Assembly (NCBI RefSeq): GCF_018687715.1
Contig: NC_056755.1
Coordinates: forward strand, 38,869,501-38,933,500
Length of the DNA: 64,000 bases
DNA from: Carya illinoinensis
Lineage: Eukaryota; Streptophyta; Magnoliopsida; Fagales; Juglandaceae
Direction: 5' to 3'
Shown: piece after piece, positions 1 through 11,953 of the stretch
Position numbering within the stretch: position 1 is the stretch's first letter
Layout of the letters: the number at the start of each line of letters is the position of its first letter
Notes under the pieces: generated by a model
The model's database searches: none
Seen by the model: the letters and a program-made list of their open reading frames with translations, nothing else
What the model was told of the DNA's origin: nothing
Translations under genes and position numbers: made by a program

Positions 1-101
1 TAACAACATTTGCAATAAAACATGGTAAGCCTGACAGTTTTATATTAGCAGGGTATGTTCCTATAAAAATGCTCTGTTTTATATTTATGTAAACTGTACA
101 G

Positions 102-992
102 GTCGATTTGAAGCAATTTGAAAAAATCCTTTCATACATTGAGCATGGCAAGAGAGAAGGAGCGACCCTTTTAACAGGGGGCAAGCCCGTGGCTGATCAG
201 AAGGGATACTACATTGAGCCAACAATTTTTGCTGACGTAAAGGTATATACTTTTGATCAGTTTAACGTAATTTAATCATTTAATTTATATTCTAAACGAC
301 TAATATGTCTTCTTTTTTTCATTGTTATTCTTGGTGACTTTCTCAGGAAGAAATGCTTATAGCGAAGGATGAAATATTTGGACCAGTTATGGCCCTTGCG
401 CAATTTAAGTGAGTACAATTTCCAGTCCCCTCTTCTTCTTTCTCCAAACACAACTTTTGCCATGAAAATGTTTACTTACAGTTACTATTTACAAATTTCC
501 AAAACACAATGGGTATCGAGATAAATTTATTATAATGAGCAAAATGTTTGTTCCCTCCAACTTCGATTCCACATTTACCCAATCTTTTGGTTTCATGCAG
601 CTCTAACTTTTTATTTTCATGGTCCTAAATTTTAGAGGTGCCCCTTAACTAAGCTTATATATGTATAAAAGCGATCTCAATACTTTTGGCTTATGATCTC
701 ATGAATAATTACGTACAGAACAATTGAGGAGGCGATTAAGAGGGCCAACAGCACTAGATATGGCCTAGCAGCTGGCATTGTGACCAAGGACTTGAATGTG
801 GCTAACACCGTCTCGAGATCAGTCCGTGCAGGCACCATCTGGATTAGTTGCTATTTTGCTCTCGACAACGACTGCCCTTTTGGAGGGTATAAGATGAGTG
901 GTTTTGGAAAAGATTTTGGATTGGAAGCCCTTCACAAATATCTTCAAGTTAAATCTGTTGTAACTCCCCTTTATAATACTCCCTGGCTTTGA
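102..992 (+). CDS. ALDH2C4: Aldehyde dehydrogenase ALDH2C4-like, copy A (3' exons only)
   Basis: The last three coding exons of a cytosolic NAD(P)+-dependent aldehyde dehydrogenase of plant family 2C, which oxidises aldehydes such as sinapaldehyde and coniferaldehyde to acids. Exons 102-242, 347-408 and 719-992 are bounded by AG and GT sites and join in frame (141 nt, then 62+274 nt). They encode the C-terminal 158 residues, from [10 protein letters not shown] through DEIFGP and GGYKMSGFG to the end at [11 protein letters not shown]. The same exon phases occur in complete copy B (exons 7-9), which is one residue shorter in the first of them (copy A has PVADQKGYY, copy B PIARKGYY). The catalytic Cys and Glu exons lie upstream of the window. 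No frameshift or stop is seen, so this looks like the end of a functional gene, but only the end can be judged. A possible AATAAA poly(A) signal is at 1051-1056. Confidence 0.93.
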
Positions 993-1810
993 ATCAGTGA
1001 TTCCCCTCTCAGGTCTGCCAAATCATGTGGACAAAACTACAATAATGTGCAATAAATGGAAGTTATGCGTACTTCTTGAGTTGATCTGACGTACGTATCT
1101 TGGGCTCATTGCATGTCTTGAGTTCTGTATCTGGGTCAGCTCAGTGTCTTGACCTACCCCTATACTTTTACAGCTTCACTGCTTTATCTTCTCGATCATC
1201 GTTAATTTCTGTAATCTGTATATCAATATTTGATTTGCAAATTAAATCCCCTCATTAGTTGGAATCTAGTATAATGTATAGGGCTCTGCAAAAATTTAAA
1301 AATTTGACTTTGATTCCGATATTTCCTCTGGCTTTGAGTCCAACTTTGACTCTCTCGACTCAAACTTTAATAAAAATAGGTATTATTCATATAACAAGTC
1401 TATAACTTATATAGCTAAATTCAAGAATATTAATAGACTAATAATCAATGTGATAATTATTAAAGAATAATCCTAAGTGAAAAGTAGCTAATAATGAGTC
1501 ATGTACCTACCATGTATAATATATATATATTGTAAAATTATTAATTTATTATATAGATTTTGATGTAGTAGTATGTAACTAGATTCTAATACAAATATTT
1601 AGCTTGTATTTGAGTGGCTGATTATGTTTCCTGTTTGTAATTTATTCTGTGGTGAATGACTAGATGATGAACATTAACATTAGACCATAATGACTCAGGG
1701 CTGCTCTTATTTTTTAGTTGTTGTCTAGGGCCTTGGTTGTTAACTTCGGCCTTGGCTAAGTGGTTGGACAATCATTTTATACTTTGTAGTTGTTATCTAG
1801 GTTCTTGATT
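993..1810. other. 3' flank of ALDH A, AT-rich intergenic DNA
   Basis: No gene is seen. The first 250 bases hold the 3' UTR with an AATAAA at 1051-1056. The rest is AT-rich. At about 1735-1822 a 75-80 bp stretch containing GGCCTTGGCTAAGTGG is repeated, and the second copy (3100-3150) is now separated from the first by the retroelement at 1825-3099. Confidence 0.6.
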
Positions 1811-1824
1811 GTTAACTTGGGCCT

Positions 1825-3099
1825 TTTTTTTTTTTTTTTTTTGATGGAAATATGCTTCATAGCATTCATTCATAAAACGAAGTTACAGCTATGACATATA
1901 GTCAACTAACGCAACTGCTTAGGAGCTTCCCCGTCAACAAATTTCTTTGTGATGGACTTTGTCTAAACTTCTACACCCTCTCTCCTGACAGCAGTCAAGA
2001 GAGAAAGCGCTCTGTCGACGCAGAGCTAAAACAACCACTCTTCCGAAGAAGAGAGGTATACCCACTCTCCACCCTCCCTAGGAGGAGAAGCACAACAACA
2101 CTCTCTCCTCTTAAAGAGGAAGAGTACCAACACCTACCTCCCCAAAAGAGGAGTAGGACTAACATCCACCTTCCTCCAAAAGGAGGAGTGGGACTCTAAC
2201 CATTCTATATTATTAATAAAACTAAAAATAGACTAATAAACCAAATACATTAAAACCAAAATGGGCTGCAAGCTAAAAGGCCCAAGCCCAACGACCCGGC
2301 TTGTAAGCAGAAGGGGCCCGACCCGTTAGGGTTTCACTCTGTTGCCGCAGCCCCTCGTCCTCTGCATCGTCCCTGTCCGATTCTCGCCCAGCATCACAGA
2401 GCTCCCATCAACAGACGATTCTGAGGACTGCCAATGCCACATCCTCCACGCCGCACCTGAAGAAAACTTCGGACGTCCCCGCACCTGAGGACAGTCCACG
2501 AAGCCTCCCCCATGTCCCTGCAGCTAAACAGCCTCCCCAGCGGCCCCTCCACTAACATCTTGTATCGCCCCTGCTAAAACCGAGAAACAGGGCAAACCGC
2601 CGAAAGAGCCATCGTCGGCCACTCACCCCAGAAAGCCGAGGCCAAAACACAAACCTACGGAACCTCTCCACCAGGTCAGCCCACGTTTCCGCACCGCTTC
2701 CCAACAAAGAACGATCGGAAGGAGGAGCACTGGGGTTAGCCGAGGGCAAGCCTTGGCGTAAGAGCCACGGCGATACAGCGCCCTCCACCAGGAGCTTCCA
2801 AAAACCAACAACCCGACCCAACAAAATAAAGCAAACCAGAAACAAACTAAAAGAACAGCCACTAAAGACATGAAACGGAAAACAGAGAACGGAGGGGGGA
2901 AGAGAAGGGAGGATGGAGCCGAAGACTCGGTTCCCCCTCTCCCCCCCGAACGGGTTCAGAAAGCTGGGTTTCTAGAGAGAAGGCGGAGGTTCTCTCTCTA
3001 GGCGAAAGTGGAGGTTGCAATCACGTCTATAAATTTAATTTTGTAATATCCTTTTATAGCTGCGACGCTTATAAAAAATATTACACAGCCAAATATTTT
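1825..3099 (-). mobile_element. Non-LTR retroelement without a recognisable ORF (poly-A type, minus strand)
   Basis: The stretch begins on the + strand with a run of about 19 T, the complement of a poly-A tail, and is bounded by a 14-15 bp direct repeat GTTAACTTGGGCCT at 1811-1824 and 3100-3113. That pattern is a target-site duplication made by target-primed reverse transcription. Read on the minus strand it starts near 3099 with a GC-richer leader containing purine- and pyrimidine-rich blocks, and has no reverse transcriptase, endonuclease or RNase H motifs. The open frames here (2552-2871 minus, 1891-2199 plus) are low complexity and resemble no family I know. It could be a SINE-like or internally deleted LINE derivative that uses LINE machinery in trans. 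Confidence 0.7.
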
Positions 3100-3279
3100 G
3101 TTAACTTGGGCCTTGGCTAAGTGGTTGGACAATCATTTTATAGTTTTTAATTGATTTAGGAATGTGAGACTCTAATATGAAATTTTGATGATAATATATT
3201 AAGAATAGCCTAAAGGACCTACCGTATATATATATATATATATATTTCTTTTGAAAGGAATAATATTTTCATTAAAAAA

Positions 3280-3850
3280 TCAAGCCATGAATGACTTATC
3301 AAACTGAATCACAGACATAACTTCCTGAGGACCATCCTCAATCCATATAGACTCATTTTCTAAATACATGCCTAGTTTAGCAGCAACATGAGCAGCCTGG
3401 TTGCCACTTCTTTTTGCAAAGCATAATCTCCACCCATCATGAGCAGAAATGAGATGTTGAATGTCATCAATAAGTTGACCCTTCCAAAAGAAATCATCAC
3501 TGCTCACATTAACCCCCATCAACAACTTGTTTTGCATCACCTTCGAAAAGCACCTGATTTAAATTCATCTCTTGAAAAAGGTGAATACCCCTGATAAGAG
3601 CATAACACTCTGCTGAGAATGTAGAGCAAACATGCAACCTCGGAGCTGACACCACAATCTCAAACTCCCCCTTGTTATTCGTTACCACAATAACAATGCC
3701 CATAATCCTCTTCTCAACATCATAAGTAGCATCAAAATTAAGTTTGCAAAAGGGGTCAGTTGGTGGACTCCATCTCACATCTGCAACCAGTCGAAGGATA
3801 CTAACAGCGTTAGACATTGAGCATTGATTTATATTATGAAAAACCTCCAT
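3280..3850 (-). pseudogene. RNase H (RVT_3) domain of LINE-1
   Basis: Two minus-strand frames (3850-3509, then 3540-3280) together cover a plant LINE RNase H domain. The start has CKLNFDATYD with the first acidic residue, the middle has FSAECYALIRG with the glutamate, and FEGDAKQVVDG has the next aspartate. The end has the GNQAAHVAAKLG motif. A frameshift near 3510-3540 separates the halves. This domain normally removes RNA from the RNA/DNA hybrid during reverse transcription. It is broken here. Confidence 0.85.
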
Positions 3851-3972
3851 TTCATTTAATCTAGATCAAAGAAGAGTAGAGGGGTTATTAAATTTGTTGT
3901 TAAAAACAAAGTAGTTCCTTCTAGTCCATAGTTTATAAAATATAGTAGTAGCCTATTCAAGAAGCTCGTCAT

Positions 3973-5903
3973 CTAATCTGGTGAATAAAGCATCCCATAG
4001 TTGTTTAAAGTCTTGAAAATCAGAATTTCATTTCCTGAGAGGACTATCCATATCCCCCCAAACGTCCATAGATGCAGACAATTCCAAAGAACATGAATTA
4101 TAGACTCCTCACCCCTCTTGCAAACTGGACAAAATTCATCCTCAACTATTAATCTTTTCCTCAGAACCTGCCTTGTAGGTAATATTTCATTGAGTGCCTT
4201 CCACAGAAATTGTTTAATCTTCCCTAGGACTTGCAATTGCCATAACTGCCTCCAAACCACCTCAGAATCCTCTTATTCTCTCATTTGATGACTCTCCTTT
4301 ATTTTGCTTTGACAGAATACAATCGAAGAAATAAGCACCCTTAACTGAAAAGACCCCCTCTGTATTCCTAACCCAAATCAGCTTGTCATTGATGTCCCTC
4401 ATGTTGAGAGGAATATTGCATATAAGCTTCACCTCTTCTGAATAAAAATTGCTTCAATTAAATCAATCTTCCATATGCAAGTATTACCATCTATTAACTC
4501 AGCAACTGTAGAATCCTCATGCAGCTAATTAATAGGTGTCTGAACTTTATAAGCGATATGTTGTGGGAGCCATCTATCATGCCAAACTTTCATGTTGTGC
4601 CCATTTCCTACCCTCCACATTGCACTGCTTTCACCAAGTTAATAGAGGACCATATACTCCTTCATATGCAAGAAGGAGAGGATCCTATTTTAGACTCCAA
4701 GATGCCACAATTTTTGAAGTATTTACTTTTAAAAATCTGAAACACCAAGGAATTTGGGTGTTAAAGTAATCTTCATACTTGTTTAGCCAATAGTACTCTA
4801 TTGAAACTATTTAGATTCCTGAAACCAAGGCCACCTTTGCAAATAAAAGATGGTTAATGGTGATCCCACCCTTGAGGCAGCAACACCTTTGATGAGTCCA
4901 TTGCTTTCAGCTTGTTGAAATAGGGAACTGAGCAGTGATCACCTTGTCTTAGGCCTCTTGTGGGAAGAAAAGTCTTGCCTTGGATACCGTTAACTTTAAC
5001 CAAATATGTCACATTTTTGACACATAATATAATCAGATTAGTCCACCTCTCACCAAAACCCATCTTCAACATCATGGCCTCTAGAAAATCTCATTCAACC
5101 CTATCGTATGCTTTAGACATATCCAATTTAATAGCCGTACTACCCACCTTGCTCTCTTGTCTGGCCTGCATAGTGTGCAATAGTTCATAGGCCACCATCA
5201 CATTGTCTATGATGAGCCTACCTGGAATAAATGCGCTTTAGTTCCAAGAAATTACAACAGCCAACACCTTTTTCATTTTGTTTGTCAAAACTTTTGCTGT
5301 TAACTTATAGAACACATTGCATAAGCTAATGGATCTAAACTCATTCATAGAAGAAGGGGAGTTTACCTTAGGAACCAAAGCAAAAAGAGTATGGTTCAGA
5401 CTTGCAGGCATAACAGCATTCCTTAAGAAAGCCAAGACAGCTTGAGTAACCTCTCTACCAACTATCTCCCAATGGTCTAAGAAAAAGCTAGCACTAAAGC
5501 CAGGAGCTTTAAAGGGAGAAATTTGTTTTAGAGCACATAACACTTCCTCACTAGTAAAATCTTTTTCCAAATCACACCTCATAGCTTCAGAGATTCTAGA
5601 ATTCACCCCCTCGAAGTATTGACTTATACAATCTCTAGAAGGATAAGTAGAGCAAAATACCTATGAGAAGTGTTGCCAGAAGCCATGCATAATTTCATCA
5701 AAATATTTTAGCACTACGCCATCAGCATTCATGATCTTTTTCATATAGCTTTTCTTCCTTCTTTGATTGACACATTCATGGTAAAAATTGGTATTCCTGT
5801 CACCCTTTTCAAGCCAATGTCTCTTAGCTCTTTGCTTCCATTTAATGTCCTCTTGATCCAACAGAAAATTAATTTCCTTTTGAATTTGTTTTTGAAGAAC
5901 CAA
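3973..5903 (-). pseudogene. Reverse transcriptase and zinc-binding domain of LINE-1
   Basis: Fragments of one ORF2 in several frames. Frame 5903-5661 carries WLEKGDRNTNFYHECVNQRR, the usual junction before RT. Frame 5606-5238 carries RT blocks with LNHTLFALVPKVNSP and FRSISLCNVFYKLTAKVL. Frame 5075-4854 carries GFGERWTNLI and LRQGDHCS, where the usual PLSPYLF after LRQGD is lost. Frame 4260-3973 carries the zf-RVT Cys/His motif. The region 4270-4850 is RT/linker decayed past easy reading, and the catalytic FADD box is not visible. Non-functional. Confidence 0.82.
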
Positions 5904-6195
5904 AGAGCTCGATACCTTATTTTCCTGCAGCTATGCTAATAGTCTAGATTTTTCTTTGATAGTCTTTGTTCTCTCTCTATCCATGTTCTTGCTCCACTTC
6001 TTTAGACCTGTTCCACAAGCTTCAAGTTTTGCTTGCACAGATTCAAGCAAAGTCCTCCCAGCACTCCCTTTTTGCCATTTTGCTGCTACCAATGAAGTGC
6101 AACCCTCTTCTTTTGCTTAATTGAGCTCATATTGGAAACTACTAGGACCTCTTCTTGGCACAAGCCTGATCTAGCCACAGTCTAACATTAAGGGT

Positions 6196-6654
6196 AGATG
6201 GGCAGAGCTAATAGCAGTAAATGTATCAACTCTAAAATTTGTCATTTCTCTAAATTTTTATTTTTATTTTTCAGGTTTGAATAGCATATGAAATATTTTT
6301 TATTTGTTTATATCTAAAATCTGTTTCTTTCTTCTTCCTTTTTTGTTATGTTTTTAGTAAACTTGAATCTACTTAAAAGCAATATATATTTGTTATATGT
6401 AAATTCTTGTTAAAAATGTGCTAAATATGAAGCTAAAAAAATCTCGAATCTGACTTCACTTTGGCTTATATCTGTTAAGTTGGAGCTTATGTAAATCAGA
6501 GTTTGGATTTAAACCCCACCAAAAGTTTGAATCGAATTTCTTGGATACCGACTCACTCAGTGCTTGGCTCTACTTATGTACAACATCGACAGGAATGCGC
6601 ACCTCCGTTTATTGGGAATCGATCAAACCCAAGACCCTAAACCCAGTCCACTTT
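6196..6654. other. AT-rich spacer between LINE-1 and LINE-2
   Basis: No gene or recognisable element. AT-rich low-complexity sequence; nothing in either strand reads as a known domain. Confidence 0.5.
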
Positions 6655-6739
6655 GTTGGAAGAGAACATAAGAGAAAACCTTGAAGAACAATTGAGAAGA
6701 GAAGAATCTCTTTGATGCCAGAAATCCAAGATCACTTGG

Positions 6740-7771
6740 TTGACAACCTTTGATCTCAATACAAAATTCTTTCATGCTTCAACTTGTATTAGAAGGAGAA
6801 AGAACAATATTGAATATTTGAAAATTGGCCCTAGAAACTGGACATCTGATTCTTCCATCATCAAACAAAAATTCCAAGAACACGTCCAAAACATTTTCCA
6901 AACTTCCAATCCTGATTACACTGAAGATCTTGAAGACCTTTTCCCACACAAAATTTCTAGCATAGACAATGAATTTCTCTGCCAAATTTCCACTCAGGAA
7001 GAAATTTAGAATACCATATCACAAATCCCCCCCTCAAAAGCTTGGGACCATATGGTTTTACTGTACTTTTCTATAAGTCTTATTGGGAAGTGATCAAAGA
7101 TGACTTGTTGGCCTCCATTACTAACTTCTTCAAGAAAGGCAGGATTCTTAAAGAACTAAATCACACCAACATCACCCTGGTCTTAAAAATTGACAATCCA
7201 ACCTCTGTGCACCAGTTTATACCCATTAGCCTCTCAAACATCTGCTACAAAATCATTGCAAAAATCCTTGCCAATAGACTCAAAAGAACCTTCCCAAACA
7301 TAATTACCCCTTACCAAATAGCTTTTGTCCCTGGGAGGATAATTTAGGAAAACTCAATCCTAGCCTAGGAAGTGTTCCATCACCGGAGGAAAAAATGGGG
7401 AAAACAAGGTTTTATGCCTTTAAAGATTGATACGGAAAAAGCCTTTGACTACATAGAATGTTTCTCTTATCGATTTTTAACCATTTTGGTTTCAGTACGG
7501 TCTAGATTAATTGGATTGAACATGTATCTCCACTGTCACCTATTCCATCATCATTAATGGATCCCCTATGTCCCCATTCCTTTCCATCTTAGGAAGTGAG
7601 GTTTTGTTTAGATTAATCCATAAAGAGGAAGTAGCTAATAACTTGGAAGGTATCAGCATCTCCAGAAGAGGCCTTTCACTCACTCATCTCCTCTTTGTTG
7701 ATGACCTTATACTCTTTAGTACTACCTCCTCTCATAATGCTCAAGTGCTGGCCAAATGCCTCAGTTCCTAA
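6740..7771 (+). pseudogene. Reverse transcriptase core of LINE-2
   Basis: Consecutive frames at 6740-7009, 7042-7347, 7372-7557 and 7568-7771. Visible RT features are GPYGFTVLFYKSYWEVIKDD, the block containing FIPISLSNICYKIIAKILAN with NRLK, the PLKIDTEKAFDYIE box holding the first catalytic aspartate, and LTHLLFVDDLILF holding the catalytic VDD (plant LINEs usually have ADD). The LRQGDPLSP region around 7557-7570 is decayed. Stops and frame changes between blocks make it a pseudogene. Confidence 0.85.
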
Positions 7772-8124
7772 CCTTCTTGGGCTGGTTAAAAAACTAACCA
7801 TAATAAGTCGTCTTCCATTCACTTCAGCGGTAACACATCGAGCAACACCATTAGAGAGGTTAAGGAATCCCTAAACTTCAAAGTCTCCCCACCAAAACTT
7901 AGATACCTAGGTTTTCCACTCTTTAGTACTGCCTCCTATCATAATGCTCAAGTGCTGGCCAAATGCCTCAGTTCCTAACCTTCCTGGGCTGGTTAAAAAA
8001 CTAACCATGATAAGTCGTCTTCCGTTCACTTCAGCGGTAACACATCGAGCAACACCATTAGAGAGGTTAAGGAATCCCTAAACTTCAAAGTCTCCCCATC
8101 AAAACTTAGATACCTAGGGCTCCC
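7711..8124 (+). repeat. 207-bp direct tandem duplication inside LINE-2
   Basis: Unit 1 (7711-7917) and unit 2 (7918-8124) begin ACTCTTTAGTACT and follow each other with no spacer. By eye they differ at roughly ten positions. The duplicated piece covers the segment just after the FVDD box, so it disrupts the RT in addition to the point mutations. It was probably made by unequal exchange or slippage after insertion. Confidence 0.9.
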
Positions 8125-8215
8125 ACTCTACTTTGGTTCAAACAAGAAAAATCTTTACGAAGAAGTTTTGGATAAAGTTCAAAACAGATTGCAAGGTTGA
8201 AAATCTGAGATCCTC

Positions 8216-9740
8216 TTGCAGGTAGGGAGAACTACTCTAATCAGATCGGTAGCCTACTCAATTCCTTCTTACACCATGTCAACAATATGGATGCCAAACT
8301 CTGTCACAAAAACATTAGACACATCTCTTCATAGGATCTGGTGGGGTATAGATGATAACAATCCTCATAAATATACCCCCAAATCTTGGCAATCCATTTG
8401 TACCTGAAAATCTCTATGAGGGCTTGGTCTTAAAAAAAATGTCATTTTTTAATAAAGCTCTCATTTCAAAATTTGCTTGGAGCTTTATAAATAACACTGG
8501 CAAAATTTGAAAGAGATGCTTAGCCAATAAATATCTTAAGAATTCTTCTTTCTTTGAAGTAAGACCAAAGCCTACTAATTCTTGGTTTTGGAAAGGACTT
8601 CTTAAGCAAAGGGACTTTATGAAAAACTCCTCATGTTTCTAGATCAACAATGGGACCATAGCAAAGGTATGGATGGACCCTTGGATTCCTACTCTTCGGT
8701 TACATAAACCTTTGCCTAACCCCAATAATCCAAAAATTGACCCCAACATGAAAGTGGCTGAGCTCACCCTTGAAGAACCAAGAAGATGGAATACTCTCTT
8801 ACTTCAAGCTCTCTCTGACAATGAAACAATCAATGATATCAAGAAAATTCCCCTGTCAAACAATAACATTGGACCCACAACACAACAGGAACCTTCATGG
8901 TCAAATCAACCTACACTGCCTTGCTGCAATCAAACCTTTCCATTGAAACACATTACACTACTACAGACTGGAAAAAGCTTTAGAAACTTAAAATCCAAGA
9001 TAGGCTAAAATTGTTCCTCTGGAAGGTAATTCACAACATCCTCCCAACAAGATCACTTCTAAAAAGAGTCATTCACCTTCAAGATGATCAAACCAATTGC
9101 CCTTGTGTGAAACAGAAGAGGAAACCCTCTCTCATCTATTTCTAAACCACTCATTTTCTAGGATTCTTTGGAGAAATTCGAAATGGGCTTTAGACATATC
9201 ATACTTTGCAAGGCAACCTTTCTCAAACTGGATCTCAATAATTCTAAACCCATCCATTGGCCTGAAAATCTCTGAAGAAGATGCTCATTCTTTCCAACTT
9301 TTTGTTGTTATAGCCATGGATAGTATCTGGTTTACTAGAAACCAAGTCATTCACAAAGGTGTTAACCCTGACCCAATCAGCTTTGTCTCAATAGTCACTC
9401 AAATTTTCAATGAACATAACAAAGCTTGGCATATTACCCAATCCCAACAAGAGACCAGATGGCAGTTCCCCCTTAAGGATTCCACTCACTCTCCTTTGAT
9501 GTAGTAGTTAGAGATAATGGAAGCACAATAGAAGCATTATGTAGATTAGATAATGGCAGCCCAGTCTTTCTCCTAATAGATTTCATCAATGCCACAAATC
9601 CTAATGTGGCAGAAGCCTCTACGGCACTCATGGTAATTCAAGAAGCAAGTAGCAGAAAGATTAACAAGATTATCATAGAAGGAGACTCTAGGAAAGTGAT
9701 ACAAGGCATTTCCAACTCAAAGTTTGAACCAAATTGAATG
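8216..9740 (+). pseudogene. LINE-2 post-RT, zinc-binding and RNase H start
   Basis: Frame 8216-8407 reads as the post-RT segment (RTTLIRSVAYSIPSYTMSTI), 8673-9008 as the linker with WMDPWIP, and 9009-9504 as zf-RVT (LKLFLWKVIHNILPTRSLLK, then ETEEETLSHLFLNHSFSRILW) running toward RNase H. The acidic residue context IIIEGDSRKVIQGI lies near 9672-9715. Multiple frames and stops; inactive. Confidence 0.78.
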
Positions 9741-9764
9741 ATGCAACCAATCACAAGAGACATC

Positions 9765-10266
9765 TATAAGGTTCTTGCAAGAACCTTCTGTACTATCCAG
9801 AACACAAGCAGGGAACTCTTAAGAATCAATCACATACACGTAGGAAACTCAAGAATTGATGAGCAAGATTCAATGGTGAATCTTGTAGAGAATCTTCGAG
9901 GGATTCTCAACCTCCAAGAATTTGACTCCACAGAAAATCCAAGATAAAATCTACCAGCTTACTACTGCTTATATACTGCAGTCGTGAAGCTCTGGATCAA
10001 TATTTGATCCTACACAAAATGCAGGTTACAAAGGATAAAACGCCAATTAAACACACAGGTAGTTAAACTCCCCATTTCATTAACACAAATCGCAGCCCAC
10101 TATACACTAAACGACATCTCCCTTATTAAGCTTCAAAACACATCGTTTTATTAACACCTTCCTTTTCGTTAAAACGGTTATTTGCAATCTTAGCTCAGCT
10201 CACTACACTGCACATTCCTTACCTCAACATTTCCTTCTTCAAAGTTTCCCCAAGGCACTCGTGACA
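9765..10266 (-). repeat. 3' LTR of the gypsy element
   Basis: Minus-strand LTR of 502 bp. Its first 130 bp (10266-10138) match the remnant at 13702-13572 with a few differences. It begins TGTCACGAGTGCC on the minus strand. On the + strand the left end TATAAGG directly follows the duplicated ACATC. Confidence 0.82.
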
Positions 10267-10282
10267 ATCTCTCCTTCTTCAA
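10267..10282 (-). promoter_or_regulatory. Polypurine tract (plus-strand primer) of the gypsy element
   Basis: The minus strand reads GAAGAAGGAGAGAT immediately before the TG of the 3' LTR, the place where reverse transcription starts second-strand synthesis. Position and composition fit well. Confidence 0.72.
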
Positions 10283-10310
10283 GGCCTTGCCCCCAAGGCA
10301 CCCATGACAA

Positions 10311-11876
10311 TCACAAAATAGTGCCCACCAAATGAGGGTACATGGATCTCAGTTTGTATAAGTATTCACAGGAATTATCCTCAACTACAGCTCCTAGCCA
10401 CTTCACCAATACCTCAGTAACAGCACGGTTGCCCAACTTCTTCATCCTCCTCTCTAAAATCATTTCAGGCTCAAGCTGAACACTCCCTTCATCATCAACT
10501 GGAGAAAGAGTAGACAAGGGAGAAATCTGATCTCCTAACTTTTTCTTGAGGTAAGAGACATGAAAAACTGGATGGATTTTCGATGTAGGAGGCAAGTTCA
10601 ACTTGTAAGCCACTGAACCAATCTTTTGAATCACCTGAAAAGGACCATAGAGTCGAGGAGCAAGTTTCATGTTATGCCTTATAGCTACTGATTTCCGTCT
10701 ATAGAGTTGTAGTCTAAGAAAAACCAAATCTCCTTGCTCAAAACTCCTCTCTTACCTCTTTCTATCAGCAAGGAACTTCATTCTCTCTTGTGCCTTTTGT
10801 AAATTCTCTTTTAAAAAAGACAAAATCTGTTCTTTAGACTTCAAGTGTTGATCAACTGCAGCATTAGCAGTAGTGCCTGCCACATAAGAGAGTAACCTTG
10901 GTGGTGGCATCCCATATAAGGCCTGAAATGGAGAGATTCACGTGGAAGAATGCACAGTTGTATTATAATGCCATTCAGCCATAGGCAACCAAGTACTCTA
11001 GCTTCTTAGTTTAGAATCAGTATATGCTCTCAGATAAGCTTCTACAACTTTGTTTAGTGCCTCAGCTTGACCATCAGATTGAGAATGGTAAGCTGAGCTC
11101 ATATACAAGATTGTAACTTGCATTTTAAAAAGCTCTAGCCAAAACCTGCTTGTAAAGACCACATCACGATCTAAGACAATGGTCCTAGGCAGACCATGAA
11201 GTTTGAAGACTCCTGAAAAAAATACTTCAGCCATTGTAGCTACTGTATATGGATGAGACATAGGAAAGAAATGACCAAACTTGGTCAATCTATCCACCAC
11301 AGTTAGGATGGCTGTCATAGCATTTGAGCTAGGAAGCCCTTCAATGAAGTCCATAGCAATATCTAACCAAGGAATCTGAGCAATAGGTAAAGGCTGAAGA
11401 AAACTTGATGGCAGCACATTTTCAGATTTATTAACCTGATAGACTTGACATTCTTTCACCAGTTTTCTGATATCCTTTCTCATACCAAGCCAATAAAAGT
11501 CAAGCTTGGCCTTTTTCAATGTCTTATGATACCCACGGTGACCTGCTTTTGAACTGTAATGCACATGCTGCAATACTTTCTTCTGAAACAAAGATCCAGG
11601 AACTATAGCCAGTTTCCTTTCCCTTAAAATAAGGCCTTGTTGCACAGAGAAATCCTTATGAACCTGTCCACCCTTCTGTAGTTCATCGAGTAAATGAATG
11701 AACTCAGAAGACTCCTTATAGCTCTCTTTAAGTTCATCTATCCATAAAGGACTTGGAAATGAGATCATGGCAAATGTAGCTGAATCCTCTTCCATCTTCC
11801 TTGAAAGTGCTTCAGCTACTTTGTTGTCCCTCCCCCTCTTGTACTCTACTTTAAAGCCATAAGCTTGGACATCCAT
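10311..11876 (-). pseudogene. Integrase with C-terminal chromodomain-like region
   Basis: Frame 11876-10998 holds the end of RNase H (YKRGRDNKVAEALSRK), the integrase zinc domain (HRGYHKTLKKAKLDFYWLGM; the second cysteine of the CxxC pair is replaced, CQVYQ) and the DDE core with MDFIEGLP, LDRDVVFTSRFW and SQSDGQAEALN, so all three acidic positions are kept. Frame 10727-10311 holds the GPF/Y-type tail (RLYGPFQVIQKIGSVAYKLN) and then HPVFHVSYLKK and VTEVLVKWLG, the start of a chromodomain as in chromoviruses. A frame break lies between 10998 and 10727. Integrase would insert the cDNA; the altered zinc finger and the break suggest this copy cannot. Confidence 0.86.
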
Positions 11877-11953
11877 TTATGTTGTGCTTCTGTAGCCACT
11901 TTCTGTTCCAACACATGCTTTAAGGCTTGTTGGTCAATTTTGATTTTAAAGGG

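Larger units (their letters stand above)
3245..6195 (-). mobile_element. LINE-1: degenerate L1-type non-LTR retrotransposon (minus)
   Basis: From the 5' side (6195) to the 3' side (3245), in a broken frame, come the end of the endonuclease domain (near 6190, HLPLMLDCG on the minus strand), the linker with NTNFYHECVNQRRKK (5661-5903), reverse transcriptase blocks (5238-5606, including FRSISLCNVFYKL; 4854-5075, including the altered LRQGD box), the zinc-binding RT-associated domain (3973-4260, CPVCKRGEESIIHVLWNC) and an RNase H domain (3280-3850). This is the standard order of plant L1 ORF2. It is truncated at its 5' end, as is common for LINEs, and carries several stops and frameshifts. The 3' boundary abuts a TA microsatellite (about 3225-3245), so no clear poly-A or target-site duplication is visible. 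Confidence 0.88.

Noticed and set aside
2552..2871. Minus-strand open frames of 82-97 aa in the element at 1.8-3.1 kb
   Set aside because: Low-complexity Trp/Phe/Arg/Leu composition, overlapping alternative frames, no family resemblance; most likely non-coding GC-rich retroelement sequence.
4519..4769. Two plus-strand frames inside LINE-1
   Set aside because: Antisense to decayed LINE sequence and without any domain pattern.
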